Assembly: GCA_947649365.1 (NCBI GenBank)
Contig: CANSRH010000006.1
Location: forward strand, 1 to 64,000
Source of the DNA: an uncultured Mycoplasmatota bacterium
GTDB taxonomy: Bacteria > Bacillota_I > Bacilli_A > RF39 > UBA660
Length of the DNA stretch: 64,000 nt
Direction: 5' to 3'
Shown here: positions 54,098-63,070 of the stretch, one piece after another
Layout: each line of letters starts with the position of its first letter
How positions within the stretch are numbered: position 1 is the first letter of the stretch
Program-made: the position numbers and the translations under genes
Notes under the pieces: generated by a model
Database searches by the model: none
Told to the model about the DNA's origin: nothing
The model's input: the letters and a program-made list of their open reading frames with translations, nothing else

Positions 54098-56587
54098 ATG
54101 GGATTTTTAAGAAAATTAATAGATTCAGAATACAAGGAACTAAAACGCTTTGAAAAGATGGCAGATCAAATAGTAGCATTAGACGAAGAAATGCAAAATT
54201 TGAAAGACGAGGACTTTAAAAAGAAAACAGAAGAATTTAAAAAAGAGTTAGAAAACGGAGCAAATATAGATGATTTAATCATTCCTGCCTTTGCAGTTGC
54301 TCGTGAAGCGGCTTATCGTGGTATAGGAGAAAAACCTTTTTATGTCCAAATTCTTGGTGGACTTGCCATTCATTATGGAAACATTGCTGAACTAAAAACA
54401 GGAGAAGGGAAAACGTTAGTAACTATTTTGCCAGCGTATTTAAATGCCTTAACAGGAAAAGGTGTACACGTTGTAACAACTAACGAATACCTATCATTAA
54501 GAAATGCTGAGTGGATGCGTCCAATTTATGATTTACTAGGAATCACTGTTGGAGTAAACTTAAGAGATTTAACACCAAAACAAAAAAAGGAAGCATACAA
54601 TTGTGATATTACTTATTCAACAAATAACGAAATAGGATTTGATTATTTAAGAGACAACATGGTAGTGCAAGCAAATGAGCGTGTACAAAGAGGATTAAAT
54701 GTATGTATCATCGACGAATTAGACTCTATTTTAATCGATGAAGCAAGAACGCCGCTAATTATATCAGGAGGTCAAGCAAATACTGGAAATCTTTATGTAG
54801 AAGCAGATAGAGCAGTTAAAAATTTGATAAATGAAGAAGATTACACCATCGATGAAAAAGTAAAAAACGTTTCCCTAACTGAAGCAGGAAGCAAAAAGAT
54901 AGAAAAGTTTTTTAAAGTAGCGAATCTTTATGATTTAACAAACACAGGACTAGTACATCATGTAAATCAAGCTTTAAAAGCAAACTATGGTTTCAAAAAA
55001 GACATTGACTATGTTGTAAGTGATGACCAAGTAGTAATAGTGGATCAATTTACGGGTCGTCTAATGCAAGGACGTCAATTCAGTGATGGACTTCATCAAG
55101 CAATTGAAGCAAAAGAACGAGTAACAATAAATGTAGAAACCAAGACCATGGCAACCATTACTTTCCAAAATTTATTTAGAATGTATGGAAAACTATCTGG
55201 AATGACAGGAACAGCAAAAACAGAAGAAGAAGAATTTAGAAATATTTACAACATGTATGTAATACAAATTCCAACCAATAAGCCAATTGCGAGAATCGAT
55301 TTACCAGATTTAGTCTATGCTGACAAAAATGGAAAATACAAAGCTATTGTAAATACGATAAAAGAAATACATGAAAAAGGACAACCGATTCTAGTTGGTA
55401 CGATTTCTGTAGAAGCAAATGAATACTTAAGTAAATTACTTACAAAAGCAGGATTAAAACATGAAGTATTAAATGCTAAAAATCATGAAAGAGAAGCAGA
55501 AATCATTGCGAAAGCAGGAACCAAAGGGGCCATTACGATTGCAACCAACATGGCTGGACGTGGAACAGACATTAAACTAACTGAGGAAACAAAAGAATTA
55601 GGTGGACTCTATGTGATTGGAACAGAACGTCATGAATCGCGTCGAATTGACAATCAGTTGCGTGGTCGTTCTGGTCGTCAAGGAGATGTAGGAACCAGTC
55701 AATTTTTTGTATCTTTTGATGATGATTTAATGCGTATGTTTGGAACTGATAGAATAAAGCAAATTGTAAAAAGTTTAGGAATGACAGAAGACCAAGCCAT
55801 TCGTTCGAAAGCAATTACAAGAAGTATAGAAACTGCACAGAAAAAAGTAGAAGGAAACAACTTTGACATGCGTAAAAGTTTACTTGACTATGACAATGTA
55901 GTTAATGAACAACGAACGATTATCTATGAAAGAAGAAATGAAATATTAGACAATGAAAATATTCATGAAACAATTATAGAAATATTTAAAAATACGATTG
56001 ATAATTTAGTAGAAAGTCACATTGAGCCAGAAGGTTATTTGACCGATGATGACAAAAGTGAAATCATTGAATACATTAATACAAACTATTTAAAAGATAA
56101 ATTAATGTCTTCTCAAGATTTAAAAGAAAAAAATGAAGAAGAAATGAAAGAAATACTAGCAGAAAGAATTTTAAAAGACTATGAGAAAAAAATCAGCATA
56201 GCTCCAAACTTCCAAGAATTTGAAAGAGCGATTTCGCTTCGTATGGTAGACTCTCTATGGGTAGATCATATTAGCAATATGGAACATTTAAAAGAAGGAA
56301 TTATGTTGCGTGGATATGGACAAGTAAATCCTTTACAGGCTTATACAATGGAAGGCTTTGACTTATTTGAAAATTTATTAGACAACATAGATAGAAATAC
56401 TGCAGAATTCTTACTAAAAGCAAACATTGAACAAAATGTGGAAAGAAAACAGGTAATCAATGGTGTTGCCAATGATGGAAAAGAAAAAGTAAAACAAACA
56501 CCTAAGAAAACAGAGAATAAAATAGGAAGAAATGATCCATGTCCTTGTGGTTCGGGAAAAAAATACAAACAATGCTGCGGAAAGTGA
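54098..56587 (+). CDS. secA: Protein translocase ATPase SecA
   Basis: Motor of the Sec export pathway, 829 residues. NBD1 has Walker A TGEGKT near residue 102 and DELDSILIDEA near 208. The preprotein cross-linking domain, NBD2 (GRGTDIKL, QLRGRSGRQGD) and the helical scaffold (SLWVDHISNMEHLKEGI) follow. The C-terminal SEC-C zinc motif is DPCPCGSGKKYKQCCG. The extended -10 TGCTATAAT (54060-54068) and AAAGGAG precede the ATG. Its 3' end has a decayed echo at 60.95 kb. Confidence 0.98.
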   Translation: MGFLRKLIDSEYKELKRFEKMADQIVALDEEMQNLKDEDFKKKTEEFKKELENGANIDDLIIPAFAVAREAAYRGIGEKPFYVQILGGLAIHYGNIAELKTGEGKTLVTILPAYLNALTGKGVHVVTTNEYLSLRNAEWMRPIYDLLGITVGVNLRDLTPKQKKEAYNCDITYSTNNEIGFDYLRDNMVVQANERVQRGLNVCIIDELDSILIDEARTPLIISGGQANTGNLYVEADRAVKNLINEEDYTIDEKVKNVSLTEAGSKKIEKFFKVANLYDLTNTGLVHHVNQALKANYGFKKDIDYVVSDDQVVIVDQFTGRLMQGRQFSDGLHQAIEAKERVTINVETKTMATITFQNLFRMYGKLSGMTGTAKTEEEEFRNIYNMYVIQIPTNKPIARIDLPDLVYADKNGKYKAIVNTIKEIHEKGQPILVGTISVEANEYLSKLLTKAGLKHEVLNAKNHEREAEIIAKAGTKGAITIATNMAGRGTDIKLTEETKELGGLYVIGTERHESRRIDNQLRGRSGRQGDVGTSQFFVSFDDDLMRMFGTDRIKQIVKSLGMTEDQAIRSKAITRSIETAQKKVEGNNFDMRKSLLDYDNVVNEQRTIIYERRNEILDNENIHETIIEIFKNTIDNLVESHIEPEGYLTDDDKSEIIEYINTNYLKDKLMSSQDLKEKNEEEMKEILAERILKDYEKKISIAPNFQEFERAISLRMVDSLWVDHISNMEHLKEGIMLRGYGQVNPLQAYTMEGFDLFENLLDNIDRNTAEFLLKANIEQNVERKQVINGVANDGKEKVKQTPKKTENKIGRNDPCPCGSGKKYKQCCGK

Positions 56588-56689
56588 GATAAATAAAGGC
56601 TTTGTGAGAGTTTTGTATACTAAAAAATGTTAACAAATTGAGATTTGTTTGCAAATAATTTAAAAAGTATGGCTTTATGCCTTTAAAAT

Positions 56690-56726
56690 AAAGGATGTAA
56701 ACAGGAAAAATATGTGAACATCCTTT
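56690..56726 (+). terminator. Hairpin after secA, upstream of the KilA-N gene
   Basis: AAAGGATGT (56690-56698) pairs with ACATCCTTT (56718-56726), followed by TTAAATTT. It could end the secA transcript or lie in the KilA-N gene leader. Confidence 0.5.
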
Positions 56727-56755
56727 TAAATTTCAAGAAAGTGAGGTAATATCTA

Positions 56756-57640
56756 TTGAAAAAAGATGAAGTAACAACAGAAATTATTGTTAAAGAAAAT
56801 AAAGTGGGAATTTTAAGAGTAGGTAATGTTAATTATATTTCATTAACAGATTTGGCTAAGTATCAAAATTCTAGTGATCCATCTTTTACAGTAAAGAATT
56901 GGTTAAGAAGGATTACAACTATTGATTACATTGGTTTATGGGAAGAAATTCACAATCCTGATTTTAATTTGGTCGAATTCGACCAAATTAAAACTGAGTA
57001 TGGTAGAAATTCTTTTGCAATGTCTCCATCTCAATGGATTAAAAGAACCAATGCAATAGGTATTATCTCCAAGGGTGGAAGATATAGCATTGGAACTTTT
57101 GCTCATCCAGATATTGCTTTTGAATTTGCTAGTTGGTTATCTCCAGAGTTCAAATTATATTTAATAACTGAATTTGAAAGATTAAAAACTAATGAAGCAT
57201 ATCAAGAAAAAATAGATTGGCAAGCTAATAGAATACTTTCAAAATTAAATTATGTAGTTCACACTGATGCAGTAAAAACTTATATAGTTCCAACTCTTAC
57301 TGAAGCTCAAAAGAAATTTGTATATGCAGAAGAAGCTGATGTTCTAAATGTTGCATTATTTGGTATGACAGCTAAAGAATGGAGAGATAATAATCCAGAA
57401 CTTGCAAAAGAAGGAAATATGAGGGATTACACTGATTTACTCCATTTAGTAATATTAAATAATCTTCAAAATACGAATGCTGAATTGATTGAAGAAAAAG
57501 TACCTCAAAATGAGAGATTAGTGAGACTTAACAATTCCGCAAGAAGACAAATGAAAGTATTAAAAGACAATAAGAATATCAAAGAATTAGAATTATTACA
57601 AAAACAAGTTAATGAAGAAAAAGAATTATTAATTGATTAA
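56756..57640 (+). CDS. KilA-N domain-containing protein
   Basis: 294-residue protein with an N-terminal KilA-N (APSES-related DNA-binding) domain: YISLTDLAKYQN near residue 28, then VKNWLRR, TNAIGIISKGGRYSIGTFAHPDIAFEFASWLSPEFKLYLI. Such domains are typical of phages and other mobile elements. The C-terminal half is helical with a Leu/Lys/Glu-rich end. The start is TTG at 56756, supported by GTGAGGTAA; no ATG fits. It is followed by a terminator and the integrase remnant. Confidence 0.85.
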   Translation: MKKDEVTTEIIVKENKVGILRVGNVNYISLTDLAKYQNSSDPSFTVKNWLRRITTIDYIGLWEEIHNPDFNLVEFDQIKTEYGRNSFAMSPSQWIKRTNAIGIISKGGRYSIGTFAHPDIAFEFASWLSPEFKLYLITEFERLKTNEAYQEKIDWQANRILSKLNYVVHTDAVKTYIVPTLTEAQKKFVYAEEADVLNVALFGMTAKEWRDNNPELAKEGNMRDYTDLLHLVILNNLQNTNAELIEEKVPQNERLVRLNNSARRQMKVLKDNKNIKELELLQKQVNEEKELLID

Positions 57641-57649
57641 AATAGAAGA

Positions 57650-57678
57650 GTGTTAACAGATAATGTTAATGCTTTTTT
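57650..57678 (+). terminator. Terminator of the KilA-N gene
   Basis: GTGTTAAC/GTTAATGC hairpin (two wobble pairs) followed by TTTTTT. Confidence 0.65.
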
Positions 57679-57708
57679 GTTTTATATAGAAAAGGAAAGG
57701 ATGATTAT

Positions 57709-58625
57709 ATGAGAAGAGTAAATGTAAGAAAAAGAGGAAAGGTTTATCAATATCAATTTGAGATTGGAACAATTAATGGTAAAAGGAAGTTTATTAATAA
57801 GTCAGGATTTAAAACTCAGAACGAAGTATATGTGGCTGGTCAAATTGCTTATGAAAAATATATAAATGGAGGTGTAACATTTAAACAATCTCAAATGTTA
57901 TATTCCGATTATTTAGATTATTGGATGAAAGAGTATTTTGAAATTAATTATAAATATACAACGGCAAAAAGATATTCTGAAACATTTGAAACTATAAAAA
58001 AAGAAATAGGTAAATATAAAATAGCCTATCTAACTCCCTATGTTCTAAATCAGGCATTACTTAGAATTGCACAAAGAGTGAATTCAAAAGATGCTCTAAG
58101 AAATTATCAGAAGGTAATTAGAAGTTCACTTAGAGATGCTGCTTATTACTTTGGATTTATTGAAAATAATCCAGCAGCTGACTTGCAATTACCTAGAGTT
58201 TGTTCTTTTGAGGTAAAAAAAACGATGTAAAACATATCTATACTCAAGAAGAGATTGATATGATTTTGTTAAGATTCAAGAATAACTATACTTTTACTTG
58301 TTCATTTCTAACCGCTTGTTTTACAGGAATGAGGACAGGAGAAGTATTGGCTTTAACATGGAATGATATAGATTTAGAAAACCAAACAATAAAGGTAAAT
58401 AAAACAGTTTATGCAAAGAAAAAAGATGAAAGAGGAAGATGGTATTTGGGAACAACTAAAACAGAAGGTAGTTGTAGAGAGGTTTATATATGTGATACTT
58501 TAAAAATAGCTTTGCAAAATTATAAAAAAAGCCAAGAAAAAAATAAGGGATTTTATAAAAAAAGATACTATAATTACTATTTAGAAGAAATTAAAAATAA
58601 ATATGGTAAAATAACCAATAATTAA
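57709..58625 (+). pseudogene. Tyrosine recombinase (phage-type integrase), frameshifted and truncated
   Basis: Residues 1-173 carry an AP2-like arm-binding start and a SAM-like core-binding domain. The frame then breaks at an A8 run (58215-58222); one extra A would join it to the next frame (NDVKHIYTQEEIDM...). The second part has the catalytic Arg box TGMRTGEVLALTWNDID and the beta-hairpin Lys (TKTEG). It stops before the HxxR, second His and Tyr boxes. So the gene is both frameshifted and cut short, and cannot be an active recombinase. It marks the block after secA as a decayed integrative element. Confidence 0.88.
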
Positions 58626-58657
58626 AAATTTACGAAAAAAGTGAGGAGAAATCAATT

Positions 58658-60745
58658 ATGGAAGTAACTATTAAAAATTGTAATAATATTAAAGAAGGAG
58701 TTATTGATATAGTCCCTAATAAAATTAACATTAAATATGGAACAAATGGAACTGGAAAATCAACCATTTCTAAAGCAATTATTAAGAAGATAAATGGTGA
58801 AACATTAGATGATTTAAAACCATTTAATAGTGATGAAAGTATAATGCCCGAAATAGTAGGATGTGAAACTTTTAAAAGTGTAAAAATCTATAATGATGAT
58901 TATGTTTCTCAATACTTATTTTTACCTAATGGAGATGAATTACATAAAAATTCTTTTGAGGTATTTATTAAGCCAGATAACTATGAAAGTCAGATAGAGG
59001 ACATTAATAGTATTTTAAATATAGTAAAGGAATATGTTTCAGAAAATAATATAATTAATAATCTTATAAACCAAAGAAATGAACTAAATAAAATATTAAA
59101 ATTAAATACGAAAAGAACCTCAATAAATTCTACTGGTCTAGGAAAAGCTCTGGCTACAGGAAATAAAATAACTAATATTCCCGGAGAATTATCGGAGTTT
59201 TCAGATTTCTTGAACTCTAAAGATAAAGTAAAATGGTATAGCTGGCAAAACAGTGGTCGAGAATATATGGTAGAAAATAAATGCCCTTTTTGTGCGAAAA
59301 AATTAGAAAATAAGTTTAAAACATATATGGATATATTAGATAATTTATTTGATAAAAAGAATGTTGAGGCATTATCAAAAATGGAATCTATATTTGACAG
59401 CATATTTAATTTAGTAAGTGAAGATGCAAACAAATTTATTGATGATGTTCTAAAAGATGAAAATCCTATTTCAAGTGAAAATAAAGAAAAGATTGCAAAA
59501 CTAATAGTTGAAATGGACGTTATATGCAATAAGCTTTTATTTTTTGTGCAATTAGATTACTCAAAATTAAAGGATATTGATGATCTAGAAAAAACATTAT
59601 TATCTACGATATTTAATACTAGTGAGTATAAATATATTTGTGGTGAGGATTTTCTTAATATTGCTAATAATTTAAATTGCAAAATAGATGAAATGCAATC
59701 TAGTGTTCAACTATTAAGAAAAAATATAAACATTTTAAATTCTAGTGTAAAAACATATGCAAATAAAAATAAGCAAAGAATTAATGACTTTCTTGATATC
59801 GTTGGAATGAATTATGAAGTAAAAGTAGAAAATGAAAAATTATTGTTATTATATAAAGGAACTGAAATTATAGTTGATGTGAATACTCACTTAAGTTGGG
59901 GAGAAAAGAACGCTTTTGCTTTATCTTTGTTTCTATTTGATTGTAAACACGAAAAACCTGATTTAATAATATTAGATGATCCTGTTTCATCATTTGACTT
60001 TAATAAGAAATATGCCATCACTCATTATTTATTTAATCAAAAAGATAGTTTACGAGGAAAAACCACTTTAATGTTGACTCACGATTTAGAACCAATAATC
60101 AATATGGTTAAAATTAAAAAGTTTGAATTTGTGTTTAGTTTTTATATAGAAAACACAAATGGAGTTATTACAGAAAATATAATATTAGAAAACGATATTA
60201 ATTCTATTTTAAATGTTACTAAAACTAATTATGAAAATATCAATCTTAACATAATTAATAGACTAATTCATCTAAGAAGATACCTTGAATTAAATAACGA
60301 ATATTCTTTTGAGTACAACATGATTTCGTCCCTTTTAAAAGGGTATGAAAACCCTAAATATATAAATGGAAGTATTAATAGAACGTTTACTGCTGAAGAA
60401 TTTAAAAATACAGAAGAGAAAATAAGATTATTTATAAAAGAATTTGATTATAAAGAAATACAGAAGAATATTAATAGTAGAGCTTATATGAAAAAGTTAT
60501 ACTTAGATACTATTAATAATTATGAAAAAACAGAAATATTTAGAATTATATTGAAAACATTTGGATTGCCTAATGTTAATCCTGTATTAGAGGAATTTAT
60601 AGATGAGGAATTTCATATAGAAAATACATACATATTTCAGTTAGATCCGTATGCGTATAATATTGTTCCTAATTATATTATAGAAATATGTGATGTTATT
60701 ATTAACAGGATGACGGTAGAAGAGCTTATTCCAGTAAATAATTGA
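58658..60745 (+). CDS. SMC/RloC-like AAA family ATPase, candidate defence protein
   Basis: 695-residue ABC-type ATPase of the AAA_13 kind. Walker A is GTNGTGKST (28-36). Coiled-coil regions surround CPFC (209-212), similar to a zinc hook. The signature-like SWGEKNAFAL is near 413, Walker B LIILDDPVSSFD near 435-446, and the H-loop LTHD near 473. The C-terminal 200 residues are helical and lack a nuclease I recognise: an RxxxE near residue 538 recalls PrrC/RloC, but the expected His 25-35 residues later is missing. Such ATPases are frequent in anti-phage systems. It follows the truncated integrase with its own GTGAGGAG site. Confidence 0.72.
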   Translation: MEVTIKNCNNIKEGVIDIVPNKINIKYGTNGTGKSTISKAIIKKINGETLDDLKPFNSDESIMPEIVGCETFKSVKIYNDDYVSQYLFLPNGDELHKNSFEVFIKPDNYESQIEDINSILNIVKEYVSENNIINNLINQRNELNKILKLNTKRTSINSTGLGKALATGNKITNIPGELSEFSDFLNSKDKVKWYSWQNSGREYMVENKCPFCAKKLENKFKTYMDILDNLFDKKNVEALSKMESIFDSIFNLVSEDANKFIDDVLKDENPISSENKEKIAKLIVEMDVICNKLLFFVQLDYSKLKDIDDLEKTLLSTIFNTSEYKYICGEDFLNIANNLNCKIDEMQSSVQLLRKNINILNSSVKTYANKNKQRINDFLDIVGMNYEVKVENEKLLLLYKGTEIIVDVNTHLSWGEKNAFALSLFLFDCKHEKPDLIILDDPVSSFDFNKKYAITHYLFNQKDSLRGKTTLMLTHDLEPIINMVKIKKFEFVFSFYIENTNGVITENIILENDINSILNVTKTNYENINLNIINRLIHLRRYLELNNEYSFEYNMISSLLKGYENPKYINGSINRTFTAEEFKNTEEKIRLFIKEFDYKEIQKNINSRAYMKKLYLDTINNYEKTEIFRIILKTFGLPNVNPVLEEFIDEEFHIENTYIFQLDPYAYNIVPNYIIEICDVIINRMTVEELIPVNN

Positions 60746-60839
60746 TAAAATATTTAAATGTGACAAGGATTATGGTATAATATTAATGAGTGAAGGGTGC
60801 AAACAATGTTTGCAAAATGTTTGCGGATAAGAAAGAATT

Positions 60840-60989
60840 TATAGTAATAATAATACTATAAATACCACAAATACTGATGTTACGGAATCCACAAAATAAA
60901 GAAATACCAATAATATAGTAAATAACATAAATACTATATATACTAGATTTGCTTCAACTTGTGGTTCAGGTAAGAAATATAAGGAGTGA
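60840..60989 (+). pseudogene. Remnant of a SEC-C-type C-terminus
   Basis: In one frame an Asn/Thr-rich stretch is broken by TAA (60897-60899) and ends in FASTCGSGKKYKE-stop. That matches the SEC-C core CGSGKKYK at the end of SecA (56.55 kb), with silent differences. It overlaps the ribosome site of the HD-domain gene. It is either a displaced old 3' end of secA or a piece of another SEC-C protein; the last Cys pair is lost. Confidence 0.6.
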
Positions 60990-60993
60990 ATCA

Positions 60994-61593
60994 ATGAAAG
61001 ATAATACATTAGATTTTTTGATGAAAATAAATGATCTACAAAAAACAAGAAGGTATGGAAATTACCCTAATTTTAGTGAAAGTACGTCTGACCATACATT
61101 TAAATTAATCCTTATAGTTGATTATTTTTATAAAGAATTAAACTTAGCTTTAAATTATGAAAAATGTATTTGTCTTGCAATATACCATGATTTTGGAGAA
61201 ATGGATTTAGATAAAGATATAGATATTAAAGAAAACACTGATAAAAATATTCATAAAAATAAGGATATTTATGAAATGGAAAAGATTAAAGAGTTGTCAA
61301 AAACTTATTACAATTCAATGGAAGAATACTATTTAGAATATAAAAATAAAAATACTGAGGAAGCACTTTTTGTAAATGCTTGTGATAAATTAGAGGGGAT
61401 GATTCATCCATTGTCAGTAAATAAAGTAATTATGAATCACGAGCTTTTTGCAACCTATGCTGATAAAGCAGTTAAAAATTTTCCAAAACTAATGCCCATT
61501 TATCAACAAATTAAAGATATGTTAAAAATACGCTTTGAAGAATGGGGATTTGAATGGAAAAAAGAATACGATTCTGTATTTAATAAAGATTAG
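60994..61593 (+). CDS. HD-domain (YfbR/HDDC2-like) phosphohydrolase
   Basis: 199-residue HD protein. Ligands are visible as SDHTFK (first His), AIYHDFGE (HD pair) and NACDKLEG (distal Asp), the layout of the HD_3/YfbR 5'-deoxynucleotidase family. YfbR members remove phosphate from dNMPs. The conserved region after the HD is less typical here (EMDLDKDI), so substrate is uncertain. The ATG at 60994 follows AAGGAGTG; the frame upstream is only the SEC-C remnant in another phase. Confidence 0.8.
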   Translation: MKDNTLDFLMKINDLQKTRRYGNYPNFSESTSDHTFKLILIVDYFYKELNLALNYEKCICLAIYHDFGEMDLDKDIDIKENTDKNIHKNKDIYEMEKIKELSKTYYNSMEEYYLEYKNKNTEEALFVNACDKLEGMIHPLSVNKVIMNHELFATYADKAVKNFPKLMPIYQQIKDMLKIRFEEWGFEWKKEYDSVFNKD

Positions 61594-61679
61594 TAATTAT
61601 GGTTGTAAATGGATAAGAAGAAATATAAGAATAATAAATATAAATAGCCGAATGTTAATTGAAAGGAGAGGATAATAGT

Positions 61680-62330
61680 ATGAATTTATATGAAAGAAAT
61701 CAAAAACAAAGAAACTTCTTTAATGAAAAAATTGAATCTTATGACCAAGTTCACGAAACTTATATGGAAACAAAAAGAATGTTAGCTGAGAATTTAGATA
61801 AAGACACAAAAAAGATTTTAGATTTAGGAGCAGGAACAGGATTAGAATTGATTTATTTATTTGAAAAGTATCCTAATGCAAATGCAGTAGTTATTGATAT
61901 ATCTGAAAATATGTTGGAAGAGTTATCTAAGAGGGATTTTGCAAAACGAGTAACAACAATATGTGGAGATTTTTTTGAAGTTGATTTTGGTAAAGATTAT
62001 GATGCAGTAATTTCAACATCTGCGCTCCATCATTTCAAACCAGAAGAAAAAGAAATTCTTTATAAAAAAATATTTGAATGTTTAAAAGAAAACGGATTAT
62101 TTATAAACTGTGACAAGATAAGTTTAAATCAAGAAGCGCAAAACAAAGCTCTATATGAGTTAGAACACAATATTGAAAATTATAAACACATTGATACTCC
62201 ACTTACAATTGAAAATGAAATAGCAATTTTAGAAAAAATTGGTTTTATTGGAATACATTCAAATAAAGTTGATAAAGAAGATTATAGCCTTATAAAAGCT
62301 CGAAAAAAAATAATAATATCAAAGCAATAG
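61680..62330 (+). CDS. Class I SAM-dependent methyltransferase
   Basis: 216-residue methyltransferase with SAM motif I ILDLGAGTGLEL near residue 50 and a motif II acidic residue in VVIDIS. The segment ISTSALHHFKPEEK, of the Methyltransf_12/25 type acting on small molecules, follows. Such proteins resemble UbiE/Tam-like or tRNA-cmo5U synthase folds; the substrate is unknown. The ATG at 61680 follows GGAGAGG by eight bases. Confidence 0.85.
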   Translation: MNLYERNQKQRNFFNEKIESYDQVHETYMETKRMLAENLDKDTKKILDLGAGTGLELIYLFEKYPNANAVVIDISENMLEELSKRDFAKRVTTICGDFFEVDFGKDYDAVISTSALHHFKPEEKEILYKKIFECLKENGLFINCDKISLNQEAQNKALYELEHNIENYKHIDTPLTIENEIAILEKIGFIGIHSNKVDKEDYSLIKARKKIIISKQ

Positions 62331-62390
62331 GAATACAAAAATTTATATTATACTTCGGATTGACTTGATAATAGAAAGGAAAAAATCAAA

Positions 62391-62990
62391 ATGAATAATC
62401 AAGAAATTATAGAAAAAGTAAAAAATATGTCCATCGAAGAACAAAGAGAAATACCTTATAAAGAATTAGTAAGTATGGTAGATAAAATGAAAGCAGACGA
62501 AATTATAGAGTTAAGCAATGCGATAGGTTATCCTGTATTTACCAGAATGTGTATGGGAGACTTACGCCACAAATTTGTTTTACTACAAGATGGTGCGGCA
62601 ATAATTATTGAAAATGAAAAAGGAGAAATACTACTACAAAGTAGAGCGGATCGAGACAAGTGGGGGCTTCCAGGAGGATGTCAAGAATTAGGAGAACGTT
62701 TCGAAGATACAATTATTCGAGAAGTAAAAGAAGAAACAAATTTAGATATTTTAGAAAGTGACTTAGAATTATTAGCAGTTGTTTCTGGAGCATCTAGAAG
62801 AAATGATTATCCAAATGGAGATGTAGTTATTAATAATACTGCTTTATTTTACACAAATAAATATACTGGTGAATTAAAATGGGACAATGAATCAAAAAAT
62901 ATGAAATATTTTCCGAAAGATAAATTACCCAAAAACCAAAATGACCCTGATTTAATAAACGCTTTTATTGAAAAACAAAATAAGAAGTAA
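62391..62990 (+). CDS. NUDIX hydrolase
   Basis: 199-residue Nudix protein. A helical N-terminal part (1-60) is followed by the Nudix fold with box GCQELGERFEDTIIREVKEET (starting near residue 95), in which the final Gly of the consensus is Asn. WGLPGG precedes it. It hydrolyses a nucleoside diphosphate linked to an unknown X. The N-terminal helical region is like that of Firmicutes Nudix proteins annotated as ADP-ribose or 8-oxo-dGTP hydrolases, but specificity cannot be read. AAAGGAAA precedes the ATG. Confidence 0.9.
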   Translation: MNNQEIIEKVKNMSIEEQREIPYKELVSMVDKMKADEIIELSNAIGYPVFTRMCMGDLRHKFVLLQDGAAIIIENEKGEILLQSRADRDKWGLPGGCQELGERFEDTIIREVKEETNLDILESDLELLAVVSGASRRNDYPNGDVVINNTALFYTNKYTGELKWDNESKNMKYFPKDKLPKNQNDPDLINAFIEKQNKK

Positions 62991-63070
62991 TGACAGATAA
63001 ACATTGAAATGGGTATCTGTTTTTTTAAATTAGAAAAAGATATGCTACAATAGAAAAAAGGTGGTCACTG

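Noticed and set aside
59176-59192. Second NBS-like sequence (ATTCCCGGAGAAT)
   Set aside because: It departs from the palindrome at several positions and lies in codons for Ile-Pro-Gly-Glu, so it is likely coincidental.
58990-59529. 179-codon antisense frame within the AAA ATPase gene
   Set aside because: Hydrophobic shadow of an AT-rich gene, with no ribosome site and no recognisable domain.
56647-60820. Shared 10-mer TGTTTGCAAA as an attachment-site core
   Set aside because: It is short, largely palindromic and A/T-rich, and occurs in a local tandem near 60.81 kb, so it is not convincing as an att site.
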